A stretch of DNA of 64,000 bases from Arthonia radiata. Lineage: Eukaryota; Ascomycota; Arthoniomycetes; Arthoniales; Arthoniaceae. Location: the NCBI GenBank assembly GCA_002989075.1, contig PSQN01000015.1, positions 434,001 to 498,000 of the forward strand, read 5' to 3'. Positions 1 through 11,639 of the stretch are shown piece by piece. Below the pieces are notes generated by a model. That model did no database searches and was not told the origin of the DNA. It saw nothing but the letters and a program-made list of their open reading frames with translations. The position numbers and the translations under genes are program-made. Within the stretch, counting starts at the first letter, position 1. The number at the start of each line of letters is the position of its first letter.

Positions 1-1052
1 CTAGTTGCCAGATTCTGGATGTTGACCGTCACGTTGCGGTCTTGATCTGGATGCTCGGAAAACTTCTTCACAAGAGCTCCACAGCTTCTGGCAGATAAAG
101 CGACCTTAGCAGATTCGGCTGCATTCTTCGACTGGACCCGCTGCAGACGTGTGCCGATACACTCGGGCCACTTGTGCCCGTCGAGAACATGGAGTGGATG
201 CAGGCGGTTCAGCTCGGACTCAAAGAGTGTGTGTAGAACGACCAAATTTTGGCATGTCTGAAGATCAAACCTCATCTGCCTGCCATTGGACTGCTCGACA
301 AGCCCAACATGGACATGGAGGCCACACGACTCATTGTGGACGGTTGTAAATCTGGATTGGATCGCTCGGATACCTTTGACAACCTGGGCAAGTGAGACGG
401 CGTTGAAGTCCAGTGCACCCGTCTTGATCTCAATGCCGACAACGACGTCCTTCGGATGGGCAAGTCTCTCATCCTCGGTCTCGATAGCCGGCTCAGGCTC
501 GACTGACCATTTCTGAATGCTCTCATCGTTCGAGCGAGCACTGTTGACCTCCAGGCCAATGTCTGTGAGCGCCTCTTGGACGAACTCTCTTACGAAATGA
601 TCGTGGCCCGTCAGCTCAGTCGCCTTCTGAAGCTCGATGCGGAGATGTCTAGCTGTCCACTTTCGCATGTTCTCCGGCACGCGTGGGATCATCTGATCCA
701 AAGGTACGATGACAATAACCTCAAGCTCGATGCCGAAGGTGTATCCGACATTGAGCTTTGCTTCTGGGAAATGGTACAAGGTCGTGTCGAACAGCAGCTC
801 ATTCGGATTCAGTGCTGGCTCAGTTCTTGAGTTGTCGACTCTAGCGTTCGTTGGTATATTTGCTATATTTTTTGACCTTGGCTGACGTGAAGACCGGCAA
901 GCTAGAAGGGGTTTGGACACCCGAGCTGGCGAAGCTCGCCCTTTTGCCAACGTTGAATGGCTATTGCTACCTTTGGATTCGCTCGCTGACTGCGCAGGAG
1001 CTGACTTTTGCGGCTGATTCGTTTTATATACCGAGCTTCTAGTAGACACCAT
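1..1052 (-). CDS. Amidoligase-fold protein (Amidoligase_2-like), 3' end cut by window edge
   Basis: One uninterrupted reading frame of about 350 codons runs on the minus strand from ATG at 1052-1050 (context ACAATGG) through the left edge without a stop. The first ~95 residues are Ser/Lys/Arg-rich and probably disordered. The folded part starts with FGIELEV (about residues 106-112) and contains VVGIEIKTG (about 202) and SCGLHVHVG (242-250). In the fungal amidoligase family (ATP-dependent ligases of glutamine-synthetase/GCS-like fold) the GIE-E motif, the EI-S/T-G strand and the CGLHVH motif form the metal/nucleotide site. Substrate is unknown; peptide or glutamate tagging has been proposed for relatives. 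I see no intron. The C-terminus lies outside the window. Family assignment is from motif recall, so moderately strong. Confidence 0.72.
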   Translation of the reverse strand, partial: MVSTRSSVYKTNQPQKSAPAQSASESKGSNSHSTLAKGRASPARVSKPLLACRSSRQPRSKNIANIPTNARVDNSRTEPALNPNELLFDTTLYHFPEAKLNVGYTFGIELEVIVIVPLDQMIPRVPENMRKWTARHLRIELQKATELTGHDHFVREFVQEALTDIGLEVNSARSNDESIQKWSVEPEPAIETEDERLAHPKDVVVGIEIKTGALDFNAVSLAQVVKGIRAIQSRFTTVHNESCGLHVHVGLVEQSNGRQMRFDLQTCQNLVVLHTLFESELNRLHPLHVLDGHKWPECIGTRLQRVQSKNAAESAKVALSARSCGALVKKFSEHPDQDRNVTVNIQNLAT

Positions 1053-2497
1053 TGTAGAAGATTTAAAACCCAGAGACCAATGAGTAGAGTCGAACTGAAT
1101 GTTAGCGAGTGTGGATTGAGAAATTGTTAGCGAGTCACGAAAGAGTATCAATTGGTGAGTGAACCCAGGGAGTGCCCTTGAAAAAGACAGCTCGAGCTTT
1201 CTCTGTTGGTTGTGGGGAGACGCGTCGACAAAAATTAGCAAACGCAACAGTTGCCGAAAGAAAGGTCAGAAAGAGCGCAAGACAAAGCACGCGTCAAAGG
1301 CAAAGCTCAAGAGACAAGGCCCAGCTAGGTGTGGACATTGTGACCTCGATATTGAAACAGTTTGCGCAACACGTGCCTCGTTTGCTAGGTTCAAGGTGGC
1401 AATCAGACGAGAGTGAGATACTTGCATCCTGTAGGCACAATCAGATGAGAGTGAAGCGTTTACATCTTGTCCGAAAGAATGGCTCTCTCGATTTCACCTT
1501 GAGCGCGTTCCTGTTGTTGCGTCTTATCAATCAAGGCATGTGAGAGTCACTCTCCCCGCTATCGCTTATAGTGGTTGTATCAGGTATCATCCAGAAGGAA
1601 GTAGTCGGGCAGCTCGCAAGCAGGCAGACGAATTAAAGGGGAGCCACCATCACAGTAATACCGAGCTCTTTCTTTGCTTCAGCATCGCTAGCATCATTCA
1701 AGACAAGTGAGAAGTCATTGAGGTGAGATCATCTCCAGTGGTTCCATGGCTTGCAACCGACCCTACTGATCATGATGTGATGAACAATGTCGTCTCCAGG
1801 GCAACTTCTCGTCGTCAACACATCCCACTCCATAACTTCCAACAAACTAATGCCTAGACTTTACAAGATTCTTCCGAGGCCCATTGTTTCCCCATCACTT
1901 GTAGACGACTTTTCCGCATGCAAACTTCCAAAGTAGTCGAATATGGCGCATAGTTTACCTTGTTTGCCATCTCGCTCAAAAGCCACTCACTCTGCACCCT
2001 GTCCGTCAGATTGTGATGACTGCAGCAACCTTCCACAGTCGCTTCGTGCTCGTCTTGGGCGCAGTAGCATGTCTCTTAAGCCTCCATGCTAGATCGACTT
2101 CACAAACGAGTCTCCTCAAGCGCTCAACCACCTAAGGTGCGCGCACCCGCTTACACTTGCCTGAACCAGACATGTCCAAATTGCGCAAGAACACGCTTCC
2201 GCATGGTTGGACAGTCGGAACCGTTCAAAGAGAATTGTCAAACAGCAGGCGAGGAAACGCTGAATGCTCCAACTGCTCTCGTGGGTACGCAATTGCACGG
2301 ACTTTCGTGGCAAGTGGGGAACATCAAGAGACATGCGCACCAAACCCGCAGTTGCATGACAGGCCGCTCAAGCAGCGCCATTCATCTGCATATCACAGAG
2401 CATGACTACCAATCTCTCTGTCCCCGACCACGATCATCATAAGCACACTAGCAATATCCCTTACTGTCTCCATCCTCTGGCCCCTAGTGTACCTCCC
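1053..2497. other. Intergenic, amidoligase promoter side and RAD52 3' flank
   Basis: No convincing gene. Frames of 118-123 codons exist on the plus strand (1172-1543, 2086-2442), but they show no recognisable domain and no splice pattern. The part next to 1052 must contain the promoter of the minus-strand amidoligase gene. Confidence 0.4.
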
Positions 2498-4340
2498 TCA
2501 CCCACTCAACTTCGTCCTCTTGACCCCGTCCCCAACCGGCACCGCCGCACCAGCAGCAGTCGCATTACTCACATCCGCCAGCGGCGTTCTCGCATCGCTC
2601 GGCGCGGGTCTTTTGACGCCCGTCGGCGGCTTGTACGGCGATCGATTCCCACTCATCGGCATGCCTATCTTCCTCCCTGGATCTGCTCCCGGATTAACGA
2701 AATTCGTCTGAGGTGGCGCCCGCTGTGGTGGCACTTGCTGAGGCGCAGCGTTAGCATTTGCCTGTTGCTGAGGAGGCGGCGGCGGACGTTGCGGTGGGGC
2801 GCCGTTCTGTGGTGGAGGCGGCTGGTCCTTCAACTCCGGTTTTGGCGCCTGACCCACGATCGCGCGGCCGACAGCGGCGCTTTTGGTGTGGTCGACGCCT
2901 GGCGTGCGTTTTATGGAGGGGGACTCGGCGGCTGGGTTGAACTTGGGCAGGGCGGCAATGGTGGTGTCGGTGAGGGCTTCATTGGTGGCTTTTGCGACGG
3001 CGCGGGAGGAGACGAAGCTGGGTGTCGTGAGGGCGGCGGCGTTGTTTGCAGCCGCGGCCCGAGTCTGCGGTGGCTGGTTTGGAGTTGTGACAGTTGCGGG
3101 TGGGGGAGGTGGGTGTCGTTGCTGTGGAGGGTGGTTTGGTGTTGTGGTGTTTGCGTTTGGTGGAGGTTGTTGCCGTGGCTGTGGAGGTTGGTTGGGTGTT
3201 GTAGTGTTTGCGTTTGGCGGCGGCTGTTGTCGTGGGGGTGGATGTTGCTGATTCTGTACGGGAGGCTGCGGTCGTGCGTTTGATGTGGGCCCGTGCGGCG
3301 GTGGCATACCTTGCTGGGGCCCTTGTTCCGGTGTCTGTGCTGCCGCAGGCATCGATGCGACTCTTTGAGGGCCTTGCGGTCGTCCTTGTGGCGGAGGCTG
3401 GCCTGACCCGCGAGAGTCGCGGAAGTCTTGTTGGTCTGATGTTGTCGATGCATCGTCTGGCGCCAGCTCCACCCCATCGAACAGCCCACCACCACCAAAG
3501 TCATCTTCAAACTCACTAGGCTGTGATGTTGACTTTCTGCTCGGTATCCTGGCCGGGGTCTGAGGCTGCTGTTGGTCGTCGAGGTGCTCTTTCTTGAGGG
3601 GTCTGTAGTCCGGATGCCTGTGCAGATTCGACTCGTCCCATCTCGATGGTGCTATTTTGATCTTTGTGACTTTGGAGAGGTAGTCTTTATCGTATAGGCA
3701 GTTCCCCAACACTTTGCCAAAGCTGCGTAATGCTCGCTTGAGAGCATCGGTCACTGCTTCTTTCCGGGCTTTCTCGAACGCTGGGGCTTTTCCTTTGCAG
3801 TTTTCGATGTGACCGTAGCCCATATCCTAAACGCTATCAGCAAACAGCCAAGGAACATATTTCCTCTGGTGCATACTTCGTGAAACGTTCCATCTCTCAG
3901 CGTGACTCTCACAATCACCGACATCCCCAGAGTCACCTTGTTAGTGTGTTCCGAAACATCCACCTGCTTCATATCAGCTCTGCCTGGATCGCTCATCATG
4001 GCTGTGTGTAGACTGACAAAATCAATCTCCGACTTTTGAATGGAGCTCGACCAGCCATTGAATCCAAAGACCTCATTCGCAAGGTTGATGACCTTCTCCG
4101 CCGCAAGGTAATGCACCTGCCCTCCACCTGGTCCAGCTCTTTTGGAAATGTACTCCGGTCCCAGTTGCTTGTCTAATCTGCTTTGCAACGTAGCAATCTC
4201 AATGGCAGTGTATTCGCTGATGTGCGGGATTGGCTCGTCGAAAGGATTTGGGATCGCGCCTTTGATGTGTTGTTCTCCGGGCCTGGTCGGGGTTAATCTG
4301 GATGTGTGGGTGTCAAAAAGGAGCGTACCTACGCAGGCAT
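2498..4340 (-). CDS. RAD52: DNA repair and recombination protein RAD52
   Basis: Three exons: 4340-4333, 4282-3877 and 3826-2498, with two 50-nt GT-AG introns (4283-4332, 3827-3876); total 580 codons. Joining gives the start MPAPGEQH. RAD52 anneals single strands and loads Rad51 during homologous recombination in the nucleus. The N-terminal annealing domain (about residues 20-190) is well conserved: [80 protein letters not shown]. The rest is a long Pro/Gln/Asn low-complexity region ending in the conserved tail PYKPP..KRP....PLADVSN, where Rad51-interacting segments are found in relatives. The first coding exon is only 8 nt. Large antisense frames over the Pro/Gln region are compositional artefacts. 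Confidence 0.95.
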
Positions 4341-5415
4341 GATCAGCGAGACTTATACTCCCATCGCTTGGATATGTATAGGCGCTTTGGGCTGATTGTG
4401 TGGTTGTTGTGGTCTGTCCATCTTCGATCAGGCAGTAGCGCGTCATACCCGGGATGCCAAGAGAACGCGCCCTCACGTGACAGTTGTTCATGCGCTTTTA
4501 CTTGATCTAATAAAATCCCCTAACTCTTCAGGTCGATATTCACGAGTATTTTTGCATGCTACGGCAATGGGCACCAAATAATGGAGTACCGATGTGTAAC
4601 AACAAGTTTGACGCAAACGCGCAGGCGACCTAATACACAAGGAATACAGCCAGTCCGTTTCTCGACTGAGTAACACACTTTACGAGCAACCCGGCAGCAG
4701 GGGACTTGTACACCACTGCGCCAGACCCGTGCACACGAGTTGTGCATTGAATTACGTCCATGAAGGTCCCGACCCCGTCGTATCCACCGCATCAGGCAAC
4801 CGATCATGCACGCAATCCGCTCTCTCTCTGTTCGCGCCTACAATGTTGTACGACCTGCTTGCTGTAACCCCGCATTCCCAAATTTAAGGCTCATAGTCTG
4901 GACTTCTGCAATCTTTCACCCGTCGCAGGCCTTGTCGAACTTCACAGACCGTTCTGTCCATGTTCTGCTCCTCCACTGAGGGCCGTTCCGTTGACCCTGA
5001 AGCTCTCGCCCCGCTCCCTGTTGTAGCCAGACTAACCGCTATTTTCGTTGCCTATGTCTGCAAACGCAGGTGCAATACACCGTCTGCTTTCCATTTTGCT
5101 TGAGTGCTCAAATCGGCATTCTAAGATCCTTTATTATCGGTGTTTCTACTCTCCCAGTACCAGGACTGGCCAGGGGCTCTGTCCATCTTTGAAGCTTGAT
5201 GAGGTGGCCCACGGCGAATCGAGCAAATCTTCGGGAAGGTCTTCATGGCCACTGAGCTTGAGTGGAGGACAAACTGAGTTATTACTGAGGTGTTCGCGAA
5301 CCATGAGCCAAAGGCAGCGCTGTGCTTGTTGTTTGCAAAGCTTTGTAGCCGATGAAGACTTGCGATGATTGTATGATGATCTTATGGTCTTGATTCGTAG
5401 AGTCGATTAGCTACA
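4341..5415. other. Intergenic, 5' flank of RAD52
   Basis: Promoter side of RAD52 and 3' side of the next minus-strand gene. A 106-codon plus-strand frame at 5048-5368 is unrecognised and is not called. Confidence 0.4.
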
Positions 5416-6520
5416 TTAATACGAATTCCTCCTCGAGACCGTTCTCGCAGATGTTTCTGGGTGCAGATGTTCTGCACCTACGCCTGATGTGCGTGGGTTA
5501 GCAGGCAACTCTGAGCGTCCCGCTACGCTTGCGCTGGCCAAACTCGATGTATTAGGCATTTCTGCCACACGTTGTTCGTCCGGAAGCTCTACATGCGTGC
5601 TGATGTGGCGATTCCCACCAAGCTCTCTGCGATATCCACCCCCAGGTAACTCCCCTGCGTGCGGCCCTACTGGCATTTCTTGTCTTTGCCGGCCATCATC
5701 AGGATATTTGGGGATGCTCTCGTTCTGCAGGGCAAAGAGAAGATCCTCGTATCTTTGTGTGTTCCGTTGATATCTTCTTGTTCTTCCTCTACGCAAGATG
5801 TTCTTGCTCAGTAGCGCTCCGAGCACGAGGAGTACGGGAACACCCATGCCCAAGCCGACCCCAACCCCGATCTTTGTACTCTGCTTAAGAGTGTTTGACG
5901 GTGCAGTCAGCGGTCGGTCAGTGCCACTCGAGGTTGGAGAAGACCCAGTACTTGTGGATGGAGCAGGTGCAGGCATCGTGGTGGTGATCGATGGTAACGG
6001 CGGGTAATCAGATTTGGGACCTGTAATGTTGATGAAGCGACTTTGCAGTTCCTCGGCATTGGCTTGCACCGACTCGATTTGAAAGTAGAAGACCTCTGAG
6101 CCTCCATTACCGAAACCGATGTTTGAAACATAGCCAGGTCCTAGATAGACCGTCCAGTTGAAGGTCTGGTGTCCCACACCATTTCCAATATACGCTGTGA
6201 CCACATATGAGCAAATGGTTAGAGAGCTAAGGGCACTTCGGCGTTCGCGCACAATGGATGTAACCGTTTATATCTGGGAACGCTGCGGTAACGAAGCGTT
6301 GATAGAGCCTGAGGTTGTATGTGCCAATAGACTCGGACCACTCTACGGGCTGAACAGAACCAATGGGCCAGACAGGATTCTGAGAAAAGTCCGGCACTGG
6401 CTCTTCGGTTGGCGGGGGTACTCTCCCACCACTAGGCTCTGCTGGATTGATGAACTGACATTTCGATTCGAAGAACAGCAGCAATAAAAACGGGATGGCG
6501 GTTGTCGTTGACGAGAGCAT
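5416..6520 (-). CDS. Secreted-type single-pass membrane protein, Ser/Thr/Pro-rich, function unknown
   Basis: Two exons, 6520-6265 and 6194-5416, joined by a 70-nt intron (6195-6264, branch-like CTAAC), giving 344 residues. A signal peptide (MLSSTTTAIPFLLLLFF) is followed by an ectodomain with the pattern NPVWPIGSVQPVEW..., several N-glycosylation sequons (FNWT, FINIT), a Ser/Thr/Pro stalk (about residues 150-185), one transmembrane segment (about 190-215, GVGVGLGMGVPVLLVLGAL) and a basic stop-transfer (RRGRTRR). The cytosolic tail of ~130 residues is charged and polar. This architecture (signal, beta-rich domain, STP stalk, one TM) is common among fungal wall-sensing or adhesion-like proteins, but no named family is certain. 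Confidence 0.75.
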
Positions 6521-6823
6521 TGTGCTGTCTCAAGTCCCACAAGCTCGTGCGAGCTCCAAATTACTTACGGAGACTACTGCGAGAAGTTACGGGGATCGTT
6601 AAAGTGCAATCTGGTCAGTAATAGGGTAATGCTTGCACATCCCCCTCAGCCGCTGTTGCTAAGCGCCGCCATTGCATACTCACCTCATACGTGCATAGGT
6701 GGAACACCAGAAGAACCCCCTGGTCACGCGCTATGATACATCCCTGCACTTTATATGCATGCACGGCACGCAACACGGGCGACTTCTAAATACGTACTTG
6801 CAACCGTACCTCTAAACACCTAT
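6521..6823. other. Intergenic
   Basis: Promoter region of the single-pass membrane protein; nothing further recognised. Confidence 0.4.
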
Positions 6824-7929
6824 CTACGCCATTGCGCTTTCATCTTCACAATGAATCCGAAAATGGTACCTCTTTTGTAGGTCGCTGCATGAACTGTATC
6901 CTGCAGCCAATGGAAGTTCAACGTCAAACAAACGCGGTTGAGTAATCTCCTCTAACGGGTCAACCATTGGCTGCCAATCAGCTGGCCGCCTCTCTCGATG
7001 CGCTGATCGAAGAGCGATGAACAGTCTTCGCAAGGCAGTCATGTCCCTCAAAGCTTTGCAAGCCATCTGCCACGTAGGCAAGTCGTAAGGAGGGCCCAAA
7101 CGAGCGTCCAAGTGAACAGTATCATTCTCAACGCTGTAAGGCTCAAATATAATGGCCCATTCCAATTGCAAAAGACGAATTTCCGACAGCCGAGCAGGTA
7201 GTATCGTGCGACTGAGGAAAACGATAGTGTCAATGTGGTTGAAATCAAAGTGAGTATCCTGGTACAGCACATGGATAGCCTCCGAGTAACTTCGTAGAGC
7301 TCAGCTGGAGAACATAAACGCGAGGACGGAGGCCTCGTCACTTACAATGCTCTGCACGTCATCAACACCTGCAGTAAATGCTCGCGCGTGTTCGGAGCTC
7401 CGCACCTGGGGGGTTGGCGGTGCGAGACAATTCTGAAAAATCCGCAGCCGAATTGCCAACAGTACTGATGACTGCCCTTTGCTGATCGCCACGGGTTTTG
7501 CGCAACCTTACATTGCCTGCAGGCAAGCCGATTGTGGCCTCTGAACATATGCAAACGCCTTCCCCCAATACAATAATGCCATATCTTGCGACGAAGTTCC
7601 TCGGGCAGTCTTGTCAGCAGCGAACAATGCTGCTTGGTTGTGGATTGCTCGCAGCGCTCAGCGAGAGATTGCGGTGCGAAAGAATTGCGACGCGCTTCAG
7701 GTTGCGCGTCAGCCGAGCTAATCGACTCTAGGATCGCTGGCGCAACCGCAGACTCTTCGAGTGCGGATGCGATGTCATCGGGTACGATCAACCTGTCCGG
7801 TGTCGAAAGGAAAGACAGCCGTCGAGGTCTCTGAGCAGGCAATGGTGTAGGCTGCAAAAGATCTCGTCCTCGATCGTACGTGCAGGGTCGTTCGTTTGGA
7901 TCGTATCGTGGGTCAGGCCTGATGCACAT
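6824..7929 (-). CDS. DUF7730-like fungal protein
   Basis: Two exons, 7929-7346 and 7289-6824, separated by a 56-nt intron (7290-7345, donor GTAAGT); 349 residues. The join restores the motif TCRAFYSEAIHVLYQDTHF. The signature LLTRLPEELRRKIWHYCIGG (about residues 105-125) followed by LQVLMTCRAFYSEAI and HFDFNHIDTIVFL is typical of the large fungal DUF7730/2EXR-like group, which start with an F-box-like helix pair and usually have no known role. The N-terminal ~100 residues are low in complexity. Function cannot be inferred beyond this. Confidence 0.8.
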
Positions 7930-8204
7930 GATGGAGTTTATGCAGCTCGCTCGGAGGGCACACGGAATGGTGTATAGACATGGACACGACTGAGGCTTTC
8001 CCGCCTCCTTTATGCCTTACTCGCTTGAGCCGAGCCATGGAGATGTGCGATGATGCGGCGTAGCAAGTGCAAGATGAGGCAGCCAGGAGCCTGGCTGTGC
8101 ACGGGCCTCTTTACAACCTGATTGGGCCAGCACTTTCACCAAAGCTTCATCAACACACCTCTTCCCAGCGCCGCATTCGAGGCCTTTGCCCCTTGCTGCG
8201 GTCA

Positions 8205-9680
8205 ATGCCGGCTCAGCAGCGCCGGCAACGTCACATCGATCTTGAGTTCACTTTGAAGCGCGTCTTCAACAAAGTCTGCTTTCGCCCTCTGCAGCGAGAA
8301 GTCATCCAGGCCACCCTCGACGGGCACGATGTCTTCCTGCAAGCGGCGACTTCTTTCGGCAAGAGCCTCTGCTTTCAGTTACCGGCCATTGTTGACACTG
8401 GCATTACTATCGTCATCTCGCCGCTGCTGGCACTCATGAACAACCAAGTGGCCGCTCTCCGTAATGCTGGTGTTGAAGTAGCGACGCTCAACTCACAGAC
8501 CCCCAAATCAGCAAAGCACGAGATTCTAGGAGACCTGCAGTCTGGACATCCGTATATGCGACTGCTGTACGTCACGCCAGAGTATTGTCAGCTTGACTCG
8601 TTCCGTAAACTTCTCATCACTGTTCATACACAAAATGAGCTCTCTCGTGTTGCCATCGATGAGGCCCACTGCATTTCTGAGTGGGGCCATGACTTCCGCC
8701 CATCGTTTCAGCAACTATGCTGGTTCAAACAAAGCTTCCCAGACGTGCCGATGATGGCGCTTACAGCCACGGCAACGGCGCGTGTTCGCAACGACATCAT
8801 CAGAACTCTTGGTCTCGACCCGCGAACCCTCAAGGTCTTCGGCATGACCACTTCAAGGCCGAACCTACATTTCGAGGTACGTTTCAAATCTGATGACGAA
8901 GATCCTTACCCTGGGTTCCTGCATTGGCTTAAATCAATACATGCGCGTCGTTCCAAGAACACGACGCGTGCCGCAGAGCTATCGGCTGGAAAGATTCGAC
9001 CGGACAACTTCCCTGGCATTATCTACACGCTTTACCGTCGCGATTGCGAGAGATTGGCTTCGCAGCTAACTCAAGATGGCATTGGAGCTAAGCCTTTTCA
9101 TGCCGGACTTCAAAAGGAAGAGAAGGACGACCACTTGGAGAGCTGGGTAGCCAACAAGCCGGGTTACGATATCATCGTAGCAACAACTGCTTTCGGTATG
9201 GGTATTGACAAAGGTGATGTACGCTTCGTGACACATTGGCAACTTCCAAAGAGCTTCGAAGGTTACTATCAAGAGGCTGGCAGAGCGGGACGTGATGGAA
9301 AGGCAAGCTTATGCGTGATTTACTACGCTCGTGAAGACCGTGATCGAGCCCGCGAGATGCTGCAAAGGGACTTCAGCAGGAAACAGCACAGCAACAACGC
9401 TACCGGAAGAAGTCTCGAGAGCGATGCACAGTTACAGGGCCGTCACCAGAGCATGGAGTCACTCTTCGACTATTGTGAATCGACAAAGCGATGCAGGCAC
9501 GCTGCGATTTGCCGATACTTCGGTGAAGAGGACAGCGCGGCTGAATGCGACTTCGCCTGTGATTACTGCAAAGACGTCAAAGCCCTTGAAAAGCGGAAGG
9601 ACGATGGCCTTGCAAGCGAGGAATATTGCAGCACGCAGAGACAGACGGGTGCTTATGGCGGGTACGATGAGTATGACTGA
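8205..9680 (+). CDS. RecQ-family ATP-dependent DNA helicase, short form
   Basis: Single exon, 491 residues from ATG 8205 (TCAATGCC context); the frame is open upstream to 8067, but those 46 residues do not look like helicase sequence, so the internal ATG is preferred. The 3'-5' helicase core is complete: Q-like motif FRPLQREVIQA, Walker A TSFGKS (residues 49-54), SPLLALMNNQ, DEAH box (152-155) in IDEAHCISEWGHDF, ALTATAT, TTAFGMGIDKGDVR and QEAGRAGRDG. A RecQ zinc cluster follows (CESTKRCRHAAICRYFG ... CDFACDYC). The protein ends soon after it, so winged-helix RQC and HRDC domains are absent. It would unwind DNA in repair or recombination in the nucleus. It is not the long Sgs1/BLM orthologue. 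Confidence 0.92.
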   Translation: MPAQQRRQRHIDLEFTLKRVFNKVCFRPLQREVIQATLDGHDVFLQAATSFGKSLCFQLPAIVDTGITIVISPLLALMNNQVAALRNAGVEVATLNSQTPKSAKHEILGDLQSGHPYMRLLYVTPEYCQLDSFRKLLITVHTQNELSRVAIDEAHCISEWGHDFRPSFQQLCWFKQSFPDVPMMALTATATARVRNDIIRTLGLDPRTLKVFGMTTSRPNLHFEVRFKSDDEDPYPGFLHWLKSIHARRSKNTTRAAELSAGKIRPDNFPGIIYTLYRRDCERLASQLTQDGIGAKPFHAGLQKEEKDDHLESWVANKPGYDIIVATTAFGMGIDKGDVRFVTHWQLPKSFEGYYQEAGRAGRDGKASLCVIYYAREDRDRAREMLQRDFSRKQHSNNATGRSLESDAQLQGRHQSMESLFDYCESTKRCRHAAICRYFGEEDSAAECDFACDYCKDVKALEKRKDDGLASEEYCSTQRQTGAYGGYDEYD

Positions 9681-10114
9681 TGATTTGCGAGCCCCTGCAG
9701 ATTCAATGCTTTTTCATTCATGTCGCTTCCAGATGGAGGCCCGGCTTGAAAAGTCACGGGCTTTTTGCTATCCCGCGAGTCATGATCATCAGAATGTGCA
9801 GCCTTGCGCTTTCGCAAGCCGTTGGCGCCAGCAACTCAATTGGTCAGCCTTGCTCGCTTGGGAAAGCAAAAGGACTCACACGTGCCCACAAGAATGCCTA
9901 TTGAAATCCTCGCTTGACCACATGGGCTCGGTGACACTAAAGTATTGCAGTAGAGCCTCGACCGCCGGCGAGGCAACCAGACGGGCTGTTCGGTCTTTAT
10001 TAGAGGCGCGCATACCCGCAATTTGCATCAGAGCGTCGGTGATCTTGCATAGTAGGTGATTCAGGGCAATCTTTCTGCGTCTGGCAACATTTGATCTTTC
10101 ACAAGACCGCCAAC
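9681..10114. other. Intergenic
   Basis: Spacer between the RecQ gene and the MARVEL-like gene on the same strand. Open frames overlap the RecQ 3' end but are shadows. Confidence 0.4.
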
Positions 10115-11232
10115 ATGCCTTTTCCTAGCATGAGTCCAGCTCCTTTTGTGCAAGATAATTTCCCCATGCGAATACTCAGGGGTGTTCAACTCGTGTTTGG
10201 CACCATTGTGCTCGCCGTTGCCGCGAACAACATATCTAGCTGGCAGAGCCTAGGTTGCAAAAGCCCTTCCAGAATATCCTATAACCTTGCTGCAGTAAGC
10301 TGGCGTTCACTCCCTTTGCCTCTGCGCGAGGGTTGCTAAGGAAAGCACAGGCTGTGATCACGATCCCAATCGTCGTCTATCTCATCGTTTCAACTGGCGT
10401 CAAGCGCGTCAAGGTTGTACCCTGGCATCAATTCGGTCAGCTCGGGCTAGATGTCTTTCTCCTCATCCTGTGGATCGCAGCAGCAGCGACATCAACGATC
10501 AGCTGTACGGATGCTTGCAAAGCATGCAAATCCTTTGGCTTAAACTATGACACGGGATGTGGATACTGTACGACACACCACGCTTGACATCTTCGAAAGG
10601 TCAGCCGCACTAACAAAGCATTGAACAGACATTGATTACGGAGACGATGCATGCAACTGTTATCTCGGCTCCGACGACGTATGCACCAACTATTCCTATG
10701 CCAACAAACACAAGCGGGCAATCTTGGACGCTAGAAACGTATTCGAGAAGAGAGCAAGGCGTACTTCAAGCTTTTCTGGCGTCAAGAATGGCGGGAAGCT
10801 GGGCGTGAATATCATCACTCTGTGGGTTCGAAGCAACCTATTGAGACGGCCGAAATAGACTGACGGCAGCTATGTAGGATACTATTCATCCTCAGCACTG
10901 CAGGGACTGCTTACCTCATCTTCCGGCAGCGAAAGATATCAAGCACTCCGACTACAGCTCCTAGCACGGCTCTTACCACCGCTCCTACAAACAATCATGA
11001 GCAAAAAGAGGCGACAACTCAGCAAGCGCCACTATCTCCATTGCAGGAGCCAGTATCACCTTTGCACCAGCAAGGCCAATACTCGGCGTCACCGATGGGC
11101 GCTCAGCAGATTTTACAGCCGCAGTACGCACCACAGGCTCAGGCTCCAGTCCATGCGCCGACTGAGATGCCAAACAGCACTTACGCGCCTCCGTCTTATG
11201 CAGCGCCGCACGGAGGTCAACAAGACTCATAG
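10115..11232 (+). CDS. MARVEL-domain-like four-TM membrane protein
   Basis: Four exons: 10115-10294, 10351-10567, 10629-10821, 10878-11232, with introns of 56, 61 and 56 nt; 314 residues and all phases agree. Four hydrophobic segments are visible: ILRGVQLVFGTIVLAVAANN, VITIPIVVYLIV, LGLDVFLLILWIAAAAT and NIITLILFILSTAGTAYLIF. This matches the MARVEL topology of fungal plasma-membrane/eisosome-type proteins. The loop between TM3 and TM4 is cysteine-rich (CTDACKACK, CGYYIDYGDDACNCYLG). The cytosolic C-terminus (~90 residues) is Pro/Gln/Ala-rich and low in complexity. ATG 10115 has a good context (CAACATGCC), better than the upstream in-frame ATG at 10091. Confidence 0.8.
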
Positions 11233-11639
11233 ATAGCTGGCGACGGACAAGGACTTGGCACGAGAGCAACCACGTATGAGCGCTCGTCGCGGTAAGCATG
11301 GGCGGGGCGTTGAGGATTTGAGCTTACGATTTTTTTGCGTTTTGTGCCTCAGCCTGACGTGTTAGCTCAATGGGACTTGCAATTCCAATCACAATGGACC
11401 AGACTTGGCGTCTTTCCACTGTGCAAAACACATGCTCCTTTGTGCATTGTGCGGCCATCCACTGTCTTTGTCTCTCTGCTCATTACAGCAATACGCGCTA
11501 AACCTCCATCGAACATCCTTGCTAACACAGTGATCATATCACGTCCCTTCAAACCTTTGTGCACCGAACACGCCACGTCCCTTAAGATGAAGATGCCCAA
11601 ACTCCCTCGGCACCCAGCCGCAGAATCCAGACATAAACA
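11233..11639. other. Intergenic
   Basis: Spacer and promoter of the next plus-strand gene; nothing recognised. Confidence 0.35.

Noticed and set aside
2402-3516. Long frames over the RAD52 Pro/Gln region (plus 2402-3283, minus 2911-3516)
   Set aside because: Low-complexity repeats open several frames. The RAD52 frame carries the conserved N-terminal domain and C-terminal tail.
9331-10059. 242-codon plus-strand frame
   Set aside because: It overlaps the conserved RecQ zinc region in another frame and shows no motif.
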